From Helicobacter_J cappadocius (GTDB lineage Bacteria > Campylobacterota > Campylobacteria > Campylobacterales > Helicobacteraceae): a DNA stretch of 64,000 bases. The DNA lies in the NCBI RefSeq assembly GCF_030686155.1, contig NZ_JAUPEV010000008.1, positions 1-64,000 of the forward strand, written 5' to 3'. Shown here one piece after another: positions 1-8,407 of this stretch; the first letter of the stretch is position 1; each line of letters begins with the position of its first letter. The notes beneath the pieces are model-generated. The model ran no database searches and was not told the origin of the DNA. It was given only the letters and a program-made list of their open reading frames with translations. Position numbers and translations under genes: made by a program.

Positions 1-605
1 TTTTTACAAAAATTAGGCCAGATGTGTATTTTTTTCATTTACCTTCATTTACTATTTGAGGATTTTATTAGGTTTGTGAGCATAAAGCGTTTTTTGTTTA
101 TGCCAAAAGAAAAAATTTTATCCCCCCATAATGGGTGGGCGGGTCAAAACTTAATCAAAAAAGAGAAAGTCTTCGCCTTTTCTTTTTTAAACAAGGAGGA
201 AAAGCGTTAAAAAAGGATAACTGCTTATCCTTTTTAGCTTCGCACACCGATCGCTTTATAAAAAGCGTAGCAAGTATAGGAACGGGCATAGAGGATAGCG
301 ATAGGCAATAGTGAGGGTTTTTGCTTTTACAAAAACTCTTCTTTTTTCTGTAGGACTAAGAGGCGGACAAAAAGTCTTCGGGGGAAATGAAAATACGCAT
401 ACCATCATTTCCACAAGGCAAATTCCCCTCCCTTGTTTTGGCAAAAATAAAAGGAAGAAAACTTTTATTTTCGGGGTTAAGGGAGGGGGAGGGATAAATC
501 CCTTTTTGTTTTAGTGAAAAAAGAAACGTTATTTACAGCTATGGAATTCTTAAAACTTACCTATTGACAAAGCTTTGCTTATCAAAAAAGGGAGGTAGTA
601 AAAAA
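1..605. other. Gene-free stretch with short hairpins and G/C runs
   Basis: I recognise no gene here. The short open frames on both strands have compositions unlike the neighbours and no visible domains. The stretch holds two hairpins (210-235 and 252-267), several short C or G runs (a C6 near 122 and G-rich runs near 481-494) and a repeated 10-mer AAAGTCTTCG (about 168 and 370). I saw no tmRNA, RNase P, SRP or rRNA signature. It may be decayed coding sequence, the edge of an unidentified repeat, or plain intergenic DNA downstream of gatC. Confidence 0.5.
210..235. terminator. Perfect 11-bp hairpin, possible bidirectional terminator
   Basis: AAAAAGGATAA and TTATCCTTTTT form a perfect stem around a 4-nt loop (CTGC). 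The A-run on one side and T-run on the other would suit termination in either direction. It lies about 370 bp beyond the end of gatC, so what it terminates is unclear. A second smaller hairpin (CGCTTT/AAAGCG) lies at 252-267. Confidence 0.45.
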
Positions 606-893
606 TCATTCGATGATTTTAGGAACGATAAAATATCCTTCTTTGGAATCAGGGGCATTTTTGAGAACATTTTCAGAGATGGTAGAATCATTTTGTTTTA
701 TATCTTCCCTTAAGGGAGTTTTGAGATTTTTTCTCTCAAGCTCCACATCTTCTAAATCTAAAGTGGAGATATTATCCACAAAACCCAAAATATCGCTCAA
801 ATTCTTCTTTATCTCTTCTTTTTTGCTCTCATCAATATGTATCATTCCAAGTTTTTCGAGCTTTTGAAGTAATTTATCATCAAGTGTTGCCAT
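606..893 (-). CDS. gatC: Asp/Glu-tRNA amidotransferase subunit C
   Basis: This 95-aa protein matches the GatC family in length and pattern: an N-terminal helix with KLEKLGMIHIDE, the helical ILGFVDNISTLDL segment and the LKTPLREDI motif. GatC is the small helical subunit of GatCAB, which amidates Glu-tRNA(Gln) and Asp-tRNA(Asn). Helicobacters need it because they lack GlnRS and, in most strains, AsnRS. The ATG at 893 follows AAGG. It is the last gene of a minus-strand run, 39 bp after the FabL-like gene. gatA and gatB are not in the window. Confidence 0.9.
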   Translation of the reverse strand: MATLDDKLLQKLEKLGMIHIDESKKEEIKKNLSDILGFVDNISTLDLEDVELERKNLKTPLREDIKQNDSTISENVLKNAPDSKEGYFIVPKIIE

Positions 894-932
894 TTTTTGC
901 CTTGTTAATGATTTCTTATCCGTTATAAGGAC

Positions 933-1733
933 TTATTTAAATGTAGTGCCGCCATCAATCACTATAGTCTGACCTGTGAGCCAAGCACTTTGTGTGTGAT
1001 CGCACAAGAAAAATGCTGCTCCTGCCAAATCTTCGGGAGTTCCCATACGATTAAGAGGGGATTGAGTCTCGACAGCTTGTTTGATTTCTGCATAGTCTGG
1101 AAAAGCTCTCAGAGCATCTGTATCAATAGGACCACCGCTAACGGCATTTACTCTAATACCATGTGTTCCTAACTCTGTTGCAGCGTATTTCACCATCGTT
1201 TCGACTGCATTTTTTGAATTCCCATGTCCTGCATAGTTTGGCATATAAACAAGATTTCCCGTAGAACTTAGAGATACGATAGCTCCTCCACCATTTTCTT
1301 TCATTCGCTTTGCTGCTTCTTGTGCTCCAACGACAAAGGCAAGAACAGTAGCTGTGTAGATGTTATTCAGTCCTCTAGGTTTGAGCCTCATAAAAGGTGC
1401 AAATCCTCCTGCTACTGATTTTCCATAGATGATGGCATTAGAAATAAAAAAATCCACACGTTTAAAATCTGCATCTATTTTTTTAAACAATTCAACATAT
1501 TGTTCTGGTTCAAGAACATTGAGTGGATAGTATTTTGCCTGGATAGAATATTTTTCCTGAACATCTTTTGCGATTTTTGCTGCTTCTTCCTCGTTTTTGT
1601 TATAGGTAAAGGCAATATTAACGCCATTTTGTGCGAATTTATAGAGAATAGCTTTACCAATACCTCTAGTAGCTCCACTGATAACAAGAGTTTTTCCCTT
1701 CATATAGTCTGTTGTATTTTCTAAGCTTGTCAT
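933..1733 (-). CDS. fabL: FabL-like enoyl-ACP reductase (SDR fold)
   Basis: A 266-aa short-chain dehydrogenase. The N-terminal NAD(P)-binding motif is SGATRGIG. The catalytic pair is spaced Tyr-X6-Lys (YAGHGNSK), the enoyl-ACP-reductase spacing, rather than the classical SDR YxxxK. The downstream [13 protein letters not shown] and GQTIVIDGG segments closely resemble Bacillus FabL, the NADPH-dependent enoyl-ACP reductase that completes fatty-acid elongation. The H. pylori counterpart beside dapA is, from memory, annotated as a 7-alpha-hydroxysteroid dehydrogenase; the active site argues against that. Its ATG overlaps the dapA stop in an ATGA arrangement, so it is translationally coupled. Substrate is inferred. 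Confidence 0.75.
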   Translation of the reverse strand: MTSLENTTDYMKGKTLVISGATRGIGKAILYKFAQNGVNIAFTYNKNEEEAAKIAKDVQEKYSIQAKYYPLNVLEPEQYVELFKKIDADFKRVDFFISNAIIYGKSVAGGFAPFMRLKPRGLNNIYTATVLAFVVGAQEAAKRMKENGGGAIVSLSSTGNLVYMPNYAGHGNSKNAVETMVKYAATELGTHGIRVNAVSGGPIDTDALRAFPDYAEIKQAVETQSPLNRMGTPEDLAGAAFFLCDHTQSAWLTGQTIVIDGGTTFK

Positions 1734-2614
1734 TTTAACACCTCATAATTTTGTAAAGTTTTTTCGATCAAATCCATATGTTCTTTATTGGGGGCTACTA
1801 AAGGAAGGCGGTATTCCAAGTTAGAAATCAATCCGGCTAAATACATCGCAGCTTTTATAGGAATAGGATTACTCTCGCAAAACAAAACCATATTTATATC
1901 ATAAAGTTCATTATTAATTCTTTTAGAATGAATCATATCTTGATTTAAAGCATATTTTGTGAGTTCTGAAATTTTATTAGGCAACAAATTCCCAGTAACA
2001 GAAATGACTCCTCTTCCCCCGTTGGCTAAGATGGGATAATTAATAGCATCTTCACCCCCAAAAATTCCCATTTCTGGAGCATTTTGATCTAGTTCTATCA
2101 CCCTTTCCATAGAACCTGAAGCTTCTTTTATGGCAAAAATATTTTTCACATCTTTGAACAACCTTATGGCTGTATCAACCTCGATACTCACCCCTGTTCT
2201 GCCTGGCACATCATAAAGCATTAATGGTAGTTCTACTGACTGTGCGACAGATTTATAATGCTGATAAATCCCTTCTTGAGTAGGCTTATTGTAATAAGGA
2301 CTCACACATAATATTCCATCTGCTCCACTTTTTTGGGCAAATTGAGCGATTTCTATAGCTTCTGCTGTGGAGTTACTTCCAGCTCCTGCTAAAACCTTCA
2401 CCCCACTACCCTTGCATACATTGACTGCAATTTCAATACATCTCATATGCTCCTTGTGGGTTAAGGTCGCAGATTCCCCTGTTGTGCCTACTGGAACACA
2501 TGCATCCATTCCGTATTTGATTTGCCTTTTGATGAGCTTCTCATAGACTTCTTCATCAATCTTTGAGTTTTTAAACGGTGTGATCAAAGCACTCATAGCG
2601 CCGCAAAATAACAT
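1730..2614 (-). CDS. dapA: 4-hydroxy-tetrahydrodipicolinate synthase
   Basis: This 294-aa protein is a full-length DapA TIM barrel. It condenses pyruvate with aspartate semialdehyde, the first committed step to lysine and meso-diaminopimelate for peptidoglycan. Visible landmarks are the GTTGES substrate loop near residue 43, the catalytic Tyr in [11 protein letters not shown] and the Schiff-base Lys in [11 protein letters not shown]. It is preceded by the M16 peptidase gene (9-bp gap) and overlaps the FabL-like gene by 4 nt. Confidence 0.95.
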   Translation of the reverse strand: MLFCGAMSALITPFKNSKIDEEVYEKLIKRQIKYGMDACVPVGTTGESATLTHKEHMRCIEIAVNVCKGSGVKVLAGAGSNSTAEAIEIAQFAQKSGADGILCVSPYYNKPTQEGIYQHYKSVAQSVELPLMLYDVPGRTGVSIEVDTAIRLFKDVKNIFAIKEASGSMERVIELDQNAPEMGIFGGEDAINYPILANGGRGVISVTGNLLPNKISELTKYALNQDMIHSKRINNELYDINMVLFCESNPIPIKAAMYLAGLISNLEYRLPLVAPNKEHMDLIEKTLQNYEVLK

Positions 2615-2623
2615 CTTTATCTC

Positions 2624-3940
2624 CTATTTTTTCAAAATAAGGGTTGTTTGACTTGAAGGAACGAAATATTTTTTTGCGACCTCTACAATATCTTCAATCT
2701 TAAGTGCATCAAACTTCTCTTCATACTCTAACAATGGCTGAATATCCCCTCTAGCCAAATAGCTTCCAAAAAGCTCTGCAACGCTTGAAGAATCTTCCAA
2801 GCTATAGATAAAACTTGCTTTTGTATTGATTTTGATCTTATCTAGCTCTTCTTGAGTGATTTTGCCTTTCTTGATACGATCTATCAAGCTTAGGATTTCT
2901 TTTTTTACATCTTGAATATCCACACCCTTATTCGCTCCTGCAATAAATAAAAATATTCCCTTATCTTTCAAATCCATATTGTAGGCATAAGCTTGAGAAA
3001 CAAGATGTTTTTTATCTACGAGTTCGCTCTGTAATAACGCACTCTTTCCGCCACTAAAAAGATCGGCGATAGCAGAGAGGGCGACTTGATCTTTGCTCTG
3101 AAAATTTGGGATTTTATATCCAAGTGCGATCCACTGCACCTCTGTATCTTTATGAACAATACCTTCGCGTGAACCGTCTTGTTTGGGTTCTTGCATATAT
3201 ACTTCTGGAATTTTAGCGACTTTATTTTTGATGTTTGAAAAATGTTTTTTTGCACTATCAAAAACAACTTTTGGATCCACATCCCCTGCAACCAATACAA
3301 TTGCATTATTTGGCTGATAATAAATAGAATGGAATTTGCGAATATCTTCTATGTCCCAATTTTGAATATCTTCCATAAAACCAATGGGTGTCCAATGATA
3401 AGGATGATAAACAAAAGCTGTGTTAAAAAATCTAAAATACAAATATCCCATCGGGGAGTTATCTGTTCTCCATCTTCTCTCTTCAGCGACAACATTTCTT
3501 TCAGGAAGGAATTCATCTTCTTTCAAAGATAGATTCCCCATCAATTCAGCAAAAAGCCCTAGAGATTTGTCCAAATTCTCAGTGCTAGATTTGATAAAAT
3601 AACGCGTATAATCAAAACCTGTAGAGGCATTGGTAAGTCCGCCAAATTTTTTTACAATCTCGTCAAATTCACCTGATTTTAGGTTTTTGCTAGATTTGAA
3701 ATTCATATGCTCAAGCATGTGAGCGATTCCACTTTTTCCCATTGTTTCATTTCTAGAGCCCACTTTATAAAAAACATCTGTTTCTATCACTCCACTGCCA
3801 TTTCTCATAGGGACAACGACAACTTGCAGTCCATTTTCTAGCTGTATTTGCTCATATTTTGGAAGAAATGATTGAACTTTAGCACTTACATTGCCCATAA
3901 TAACTCCTAAAATCGTTAGAATAAAAAATATATTTTTCAC
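2624..3940 (-). CDS. Secreted M16-family zinc metalloprotease
   Basis: A 438-aa processing-protease-like protein beginning with a signal peptide (MKNIFFILTILGVIMGNVSA, likely cut after the last Ala). The inverted zinc motif HxxEH is present as H74-M-L-E77-H78, and a distal Glu ligand lies in VVAEERRW near residue 150. An N-terminal catalytic M16 domain is followed by a C-terminal M16 domain. H. pylori has the same gene between dapA and pyrD, often labelled pqqE although no PQQ pathway exists. A periplasmic peptidase role is inferred; the substrate is unknown. It overlaps pyrD by 4 nt. Confidence 0.9.
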   Translation of the reverse strand: MKNIFFILTILGVIMGNVSAKVQSFLPKYEQIQLENGLQVVVVPMRNGSGVIETDVFYKVGSRNETMGKSGIAHMLEHMNFKSSKNLKSGEFDEIVKKFGGLTNASTGFDYTRYFIKSSTENLDKSLGLFAELMGNLSLKEDEFLPERNVVAEERRWRTDNSPMGYLYFRFFNTAFVYHPYHWTPIGFMEDIQNWDIEDIRKFHSIYYQPNNAIVLVAGDVDPKVVFDSAKKHFSNIKNKVAKIPEVYMQEPKQDGSREGIVHKDTEVQWIALGYKIPNFQSKDQVALSAIADLFSGGKSALLQSELVDKKHLVSQAYAYNMDLKDKGIFLFIAGANKGVDIQDVKKEILSLIDRIKKGKITQEELDKIKINTKASFIYSLEDSSSVAELFGSYLARGDIQPLLEYEEKFDALKIEDIVEVAKKYFVPSSQTTLILKK

Positions 3941-4995
3941 TTCAAATCTACTCCTATTGCATCTTTTATGCTTAAAAATCCATCTTCAATAAGATATTCT
4001 TGAATTTGGGAATTGATGTTCTTGCACAAAGAAGGACCTTTAAAAACAAAACCGGTATATATCTGCACCAAAGAAGCTCCCATCTTAATCCTCCTATAGG
4101 CTTCTTGTGCATCATCGATTCCACCTACTGAAATCAAGGTGGTTTTTTCAAAAAATGCTCTTGAGAGTTCTTCAAAAATAGCTCTGCTCTTTATTCTCAA
4201 GGCATTCCCACTGATTCCACCGATAGATTTGGGGGCACTAAGGGTAGAATAATCAATCGTTGTATTAGTAGCGATAATTCCATCAGCACCTTTTTGGATA
4301 GCCATTTCACAAACTTTAAGCATTTCATCTATTTCCATATCTGGAGAAATCTTTAGAAAAACAGGTTTGTTTGTGTGCGATTTTGCCATCAAAAAAAGCT
4401 CTTGTACAAAATTAACATTTTGTAGATCTCGCAGATTTGGCGTATTTGGCGAAGAAAGGTTGAACACATAATAATCGCCCATATCTAAGAAATCTTTCAA
4501 AACATCTTCGTAGTTTTTAAGTGCATTTTCTTCGGAGATATTTTTATTTTTTCCCAGATTGATTCCTATGGGCAAAGCATAAGGATAGATTTTAGAAATC
4601 CTTGAAGATACTTTTTGGGAACCATCATTGTTGAAACCCATCGCATTTTGAATACTCTGTTCTTCTTTGAAACGAAATAATCTGGGCTTGGGATTGCCTT
4701 TTTGAGAGGTCTTTGTCACTGTGCCGATCTCCAAAAAACCAAATCCAAAACAACTCAATGCTTTTATCATTGTGGCATTTTTATCAAAACCTGCTGCAAG
4801 TCCGATAGGGTTGTAAAAATCAAGCCCACAAATTTCATTTTTTAATATTTCATTGCTATAGCAGAAATTCTTTGCTAGGATATCTTGAATTATATTTACA
4901 GAGCCGAGAGCCTGAAGAACACTTTCTAGTGCATTATGTATATTTTCTGGTTCAATCTTGAATAAAACATTGCGTATTGATTTATATGCAGACAT
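3937..4995 (-). CDS. pyrD: Dihydroorotate dehydrogenase, class 2 (quinone)
   Basis: This 352-aa FMN enzyme oxidises dihydroorotate to orotate in pyrimidine synthesis and passes electrons to the quinone pool at the inner membrane. The N-terminal extension (about 45 residues, helical) is the membrane/quinone-binding part that marks class 2. NPIGLAAGFDKNA, the NLSSPNTPNLR loop with the catalytic Ser, and the C-terminal ISVGGI and GASLVQIYTGF FMN-phosphate segments are all visible. It is the first gene of the pyrD-M16-dapA-fabL run, with a candidate -10 box upstream at 5028-5033. Confidence 0.95.
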   Translation of the reverse strand: MSAYKSIRNVLFKIEPENIHNALESVLQALGSVNIIQDILAKNFCYSNEILKNEICGLDFYNPIGLAAGFDKNATMIKALSCFGFGFLEIGTVTKTSQKGNPKPRLFRFKEEQSIQNAMGFNNDGSQKVSSRISKIYPYALPIGINLGKNKNISEENALKNYEDVLKDFLDMGDYYVFNLSSPNTPNLRDLQNVNFVQELFLMAKSHTNKPVFLKISPDMEIDEMLKVCEMAIQKGADGIIATNTTIDYSTLSAPKSIGGISGNALRIKSRAIFEELSRAFFEKTTLISVGGIDDAQEAYRRIKMGASLVQIYTGFVFKGPSLCKNINSQIQEYLIEDGFLSIKDAIGVDLK

Positions 4996-5027
4996 TCATA
5001 ACCTTTTTATTTCTCAAAAATCCTTTT

Positions 5028-5033
5028 ATTGTA
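5028..5033 (-). promoter_or_regulatory. Candidate sigma80 -10 box for pyrD operon
   Basis: On the minus strand TACAAT lies 33-38 nt before the pyrD ATG, in the 84-bp gap after the carbonic-anhydrase-like gene. Helicobacter vegetative promoters rely mainly on the -10 element, so no -35 is expected. Placement is by eye. Confidence 0.35.
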
Positions 5034-5079
5034 CTCAAAAAACATTTAAGGTAGAATAATTTAATCAAAATTTGAGACT

Positions 5080-5613
5080 TTATTTCAAATAGGCATTTGC
5101 CAAATCGACATAACGACTAGCTGAAAACGCAATATTTTTAATTTCATCTTCGTTTAAAGTTCGTATGAATTTTGCTGGATTTCCCATTATCAAGCTTTTA
5201 GGAGGAAATATTTTGCCTTTAGTGATGAGACTTCCTGCTCCTATGATGCTAAGCTCACCTATACAAGCTCCATCCATTATGATACTTCCCATCCCCACAA
5301 GACATAGATTTTCTATTTTACAAGCATGTATGATGCAATTATGCCCAATGGTTACATCTGAACCTATCTGCACAGAACCAAAATCAGGCGAATTTGAAAC
5401 ACTATGTTCGGTATGTATAACGGTATTGTCTTGGATATTGCTCCTCTTGCCAATCTTGATAGCATTCACATCACCCCTAAGAACGCTTCCAAACCAAATA
5501 CTGCACTTTTCCTCTATATAAACATCTCCAATAATATGCACACCATCAAAAATGATCGCACTCGGATCTATTTTTGGAATGAAATTTTTGAAATTTATTA
5601 TATTTTTTGACAT
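5080..5613 (-). CDS. Gamma-carbonic-anhydrase-like hexapeptide protein
   Basis: A 177-aa left-handed beta-helix protein of the YrdA/PaaY/gamma-CA family. Hexapeptide repeats run through most of the length, including SIWFGSVLRGDVNAIKIG, NIQDNTVIHT and VGMGSIIMDGA. Candidate zinc-ligand histidines sit in IHTEH and in IGHNCIIHA. Many members bind metal without proven carbonic anhydrase activity, so the reaction is uncertain. The start codon overlaps the ppk stop by one base (TGATG), indicating translational coupling with ppk. Confidence 0.8.
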   Translation of the reverse strand: MSKNIINFKNFIPKIDPSAIIFDGVHIIGDVYIEEKCSIWFGSVLRGDVNAIKIGKRSNIQDNTVIHTEHSVSNSPDFGSVQIGSDVTIGHNCIIHACKIENLCLVGMGSIIMDGACIGELSIIGAGSLITKGKIFPPKSLIMGNPAKFIRTLNEDEIKNIAFSASRYVDLANAYLK

Positions 5614-7700
5614 CAGGAATCCTTCATCATCTTATCTAAAAGCTTTTTAGTTTTGGAGCTTTCTTGCTCAGTTTTGGTTATATTGTATATCTCATTAACA
5701 TATTCTTCATAGATGACTTGCGAACTAATGGATTTTTGGGTAGTAGGGATTTTATAATACAAGCCATCTGATTTGAGTTCGTGCATTTGGACATTGTCTT
5801 TTAACTGAATATTAAGAATTTCATCTAGTCGCTTGATAATAGCTTCAGAAGTAGCTGGAATCAAAAGCTCCACGCGTCTTTCAAGATTTCTAGGCATCAA
5901 ATCTGCACTTGAAAAATACACTTGAGAGGCAGAATGTTTGAAATAATAAATTCTAGCGTGTTCAAGATATTTTCCTATGATGGAAAAAACTCTAATATTC
6001 TCGCTAAAACCCTTCACTCCCGGAACCAAACAACATACTCCGCGAATAATCAGATCGATTTTTACTCCTGCATTAGAGGCCTTATAAAGACTTTTTATCA
6101 CATCTGAATCAACGAGTGCATTTGCTTTTAAAATAATCCTGCCTTCTTGAGCTTTTTTGATTTCATCTTCAATCATAGAGAGAATTTTAGGCTTTATCTG
6201 CATAGGGGCAACACACAAAACATCTAGTTGGGTTTTATGCGAAGTGCCAGTAGAGAGAGAATGAAATAGTTTGATAGTATCATTGGCGATTTGTTTATTT
6301 GAAGTAAAAAAGCTCACATCTGTATAGATTTTAGCAGAGGCACTGTTGTAATTTCCTGTGCTTAAATGCACATATTCTTTGAGTTTATCTCCTATTTTTT
6401 TGATAACCAAAGCCACCTTTGCATGAACTTTCAAACCCGGAACACCATATATCACATGAGCTCCAGCAGATTCAAGTGCTCTAGCCCAGTGTAGATTATT
6501 TTCCTCATCAAAACGAGCTTTAAGCTCTACAAGAACGGTAACTTGTTTATTTTCTGCTGCTTCTGTTAGGGCTTTGATAATCGGGGAATTTTTTCCCACT
6601 CGATAAAGTGTCATACGAATAGAAAGCACATCAGGGTCTTTTGCAGCACTTTGAATAAAATGCACCACAGAATCAAAACTTTCAAAAGGTTGAAATAAAA
6701 TCACATCCTGTTTATCAAGCGTATCAAAAATATTGGCACTAGAGTCTAAAGGCGGTAAAATCTTCGGATTAAATGGTGGCGTACTTAAATGAGCAAAATC
6801 CTTAGAACCTACTAATTCCCAAAAGGCACTCAAATTTAATGGGATATTATTTTCATAAACATCATCTTTAAAGACAATGATTTGTTTTTTTACAAAATCA
6901 ATAAGATTTTCATCCCCTATTCCAACTTCAAGCCTAACAATTTCCCCTTTTTTTCTTGCTTTTATACCCTCATTCATCAATTCAATAAAATCATCAGCTT
7001 CATCTTCTTGTATTTCAATATCAGCATTTCTAGTCACTCTAAAAGGAACATAACTTATGAGTTCATAACCTTCAAATAAATCTCCAGCAAACTCTCCAAC
7101 AATAGTTTCAACAGGCACAAATAGACCTTTTTCAATTTCTATAAAGCGAGTAAGTACCCTAGGAATACGAATCATTCCATATTTTATGTCGCCATTTTCT
7201 TCGCTTTTGAGTTTGATGGCAATCCCAAAACTAAGATTATTTAAATGTGGAAAAGGATGCGTAGAATCCACAACTATAGGTACTATTACAGGATAGAGAT
7301 AACTATGAAAATAACCTTTTATAGAAGATTTTTGACTCTCATGTAATTCGCTAAAGTTTTTAATATCAAGTCCAGCCTTGCAGAGTTCTTTTTTGATTTC
7401 TAAAAACAACTTTTCTAAGGCACTTTGTTCTTGATGGAGATAATCCCTAATATATTGAAGCTGCTCAGAAGGTGTTAATTTGTCAGCCCCAATCTCTGCA
7501 ATACCACTAGCATATAAACGTTTCAATCCTGCAACACGAATCATATAAAATTCATCAAGATTTGTTCCATAAATCGCTAAAAACTTCAGTCTATCCAATA
7601 AGGGTAGATTTGGATTATAAGCCTCATTTAAAACCCTTGTATTGAATCGTAACCAAGAAAGCTCTCGATTGAAAAACATCTTAGGATCAGTAAAATCCAT
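5613..7700 (-). CDS. ppk: Polyphosphate kinase 1
   Basis: This 695-aa enzyme reversibly polymerises the gamma-phosphate of ATP into inorganic polyphosphate, a stress and energy store. The length and the four-part PPK1 architecture are complete: an N domain starting FFNRELSWLRFN, a head domain, and two phospholipase-D-like C domains. The autophosphorylated His is in LKVHAKVALV, followed by YVHLSTGNYN. It is first of a two-gene unit with the carbonic-anhydrase-like gene. A candidate -10 (TACAAT) lies at 7732-7737. Confidence 0.95.
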   Translation of the reverse strand: MDFTDPKMFFNRELSWLRFNTRVLNEAYNPNLPLLDRLKFLAIYGTNLDEFYMIRVAGLKRLYASGIAEIGADKLTPSEQLQYIRDYLHQEQSALEKLFLEIKKELCKAGLDIKNFSELHESQKSSIKGYFHSYLYPVIVPIVVDSTHPFPHLNNLSFGIAIKLKSEENGDIKYGMIRIPRVLTRFIEIEKGLFVPVETIVGEFAGDLFEGYELISYVPFRVTRNADIEIQEDEADDFIELMNEGIKARKKGEIVRLEVGIGDENLIDFVKKQIIVFKDDVYENNIPLNLSAFWELVGSKDFAHLSTPPFNPKILPPLDSSANIFDTLDKQDVILFQPFESFDSVVHFIQSAAKDPDVLSIRMTLYRVGKNSPIIKALTEAAENKQVTVLVELKARFDEENNLHWARALESAGAHVIYGVPGLKVHAKVALVIKKIGDKLKEYVHLSTGNYNSASAKIYTDVSFFTSNKQIANDTIKLFHSLSTGTSHKTQLDVLCVAPMQIKPKILSMIEDEIKKAQEGRIILKANALVDSDVIKSLYKASNAGVKIDLIIRGVCCLVPGVKGFSENIRVFSIIGKYLEHARIYYFKHSASQVYFSSADLMPRNLERRVELLIPATSEAIIKRLDEILNIQLKDNVQMHELKSDGLYYKIPTTQKSISSQVIYEEYVNEIYNITKTEQESSKTKKLLDKMMKDS

Positions 7701-7731
7701 CTATTTTATCCTTTATTTAAAGCTATATATC

Positions 7732-7737
7732 ATTGTA
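7732..7737 (-). promoter_or_regulatory. Candidate -10 box for ppk
   Basis: TACAAT on the minus strand, 32-37 nt before the ppk ATG, in the 158-bp divergent gap between ppk and the outer-membrane protein gene. It is a sequence match only. Confidence 0.3.
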
Positions 7738-7858
7738 TCTTATAAAAGCTTTGTGAAAAGATATAAAATCAATTCCAAACTTCAAACCAAAGAAAAAGAT
7801 TTTTCAAAAATTCCGATATACTTCTAGATTTTAAATTTCAGACAAAAAGGACAAGATA

Positions 7859-8350
7859 ATGAAAAAAATAATCTTAGCATCGTTTTTTGGCTTTACTAGC
7901 TTGTTTGGTATAGGGATCGGAAACTATCAAATTTCTCCTGAATTTGGTGCAAATCTAGCCCTTCAAGATAGTGGAAAAGGAACATTCTCTTATGGTGGCT
8001 ATGCTAGAGTATGGCTAGGAGTATCTAGAATCGTTATAGCCCCTGCTTTCAAATACGATGTCATCACAAAAGAAAATAATCTCAGCACTGCGTATAAAAA
8101 TATGCAAATCGGCGGACTTGTTGGATTTGAAATACCTATTATTCCTCTTACTCCCTATGTAGGTGCTAGTTATTCAACTTTTTTTGGTGCTTATGATGAT
8201 ACGGCTTCTTTCAACTATGGTATTAAATTCAAAATACCAATCATTCGAGTTACTTTGGGTATAGATGGGACTTATCAAAGACCTAAAAATATCAATGGAG
8301 ATCGTGTAAATATGAATAGAATTGGTGCTAGTATCGGTTTTCAATTCTAA
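7859..8350 (+). CDS. Small outer-membrane beta-barrel protein
   Basis: A 163-aa protein with a signal peptide (MKKIILASFFGFTSLFG, then mature IGIGNYQ). The mature part is alternating-residue beta strand (SYGGYARVWLG, TPYVGASYSTFF, IGASIGFQF) and ends in Phe, the C-terminal signature for BAM-dependent insertion. The size suggests an 8-stranded barrel. AAAAGG sits before the ATG. I cannot assign a ligand or function. It stands alone, divergent from ppk and upstream of ubiD. Confidence 0.75.
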   Translation: MKKIILASFFGFTSLFGIGIGNYQISPEFGANLALQDSGKGTFSYGGYARVWLGVSRIVIAPAFKYDVITKENNLSTAYKNMQIGGLVGFEIPIIPLTPYVGASYSTFFGAYDDTASFNYGIKFKIPIIRVTLGIDGTYQRPKNINGDRVNMNRIGASIGFQF

Positions 8351-8366
8351 ATCCTTATAGTTTTGC

Positions 8367-8372
8367 TACAAT
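8367..8372 (+). promoter_or_regulatory. Candidate extended -10 for ubiD-yggS
   Basis: TACAAT preceded by TGC, about 36 nt before the ubiD ATG, in the 57-bp gap after the outer-membrane protein gene. It fits the -10-dominated vegetative promoters of Helicobacter; assigned by eye. Confidence 0.35.
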
Positions 8373-8407
8373 TCCCTTATACAAAACCATACATATAAAG
8401 GGAATTG

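Noticed and set aside
22..514. Short open frames of 62-67 aa in the first 600 bp
   Set aside because: Low-complexity translations, no good start sites and no domain; better explained as non-coding.
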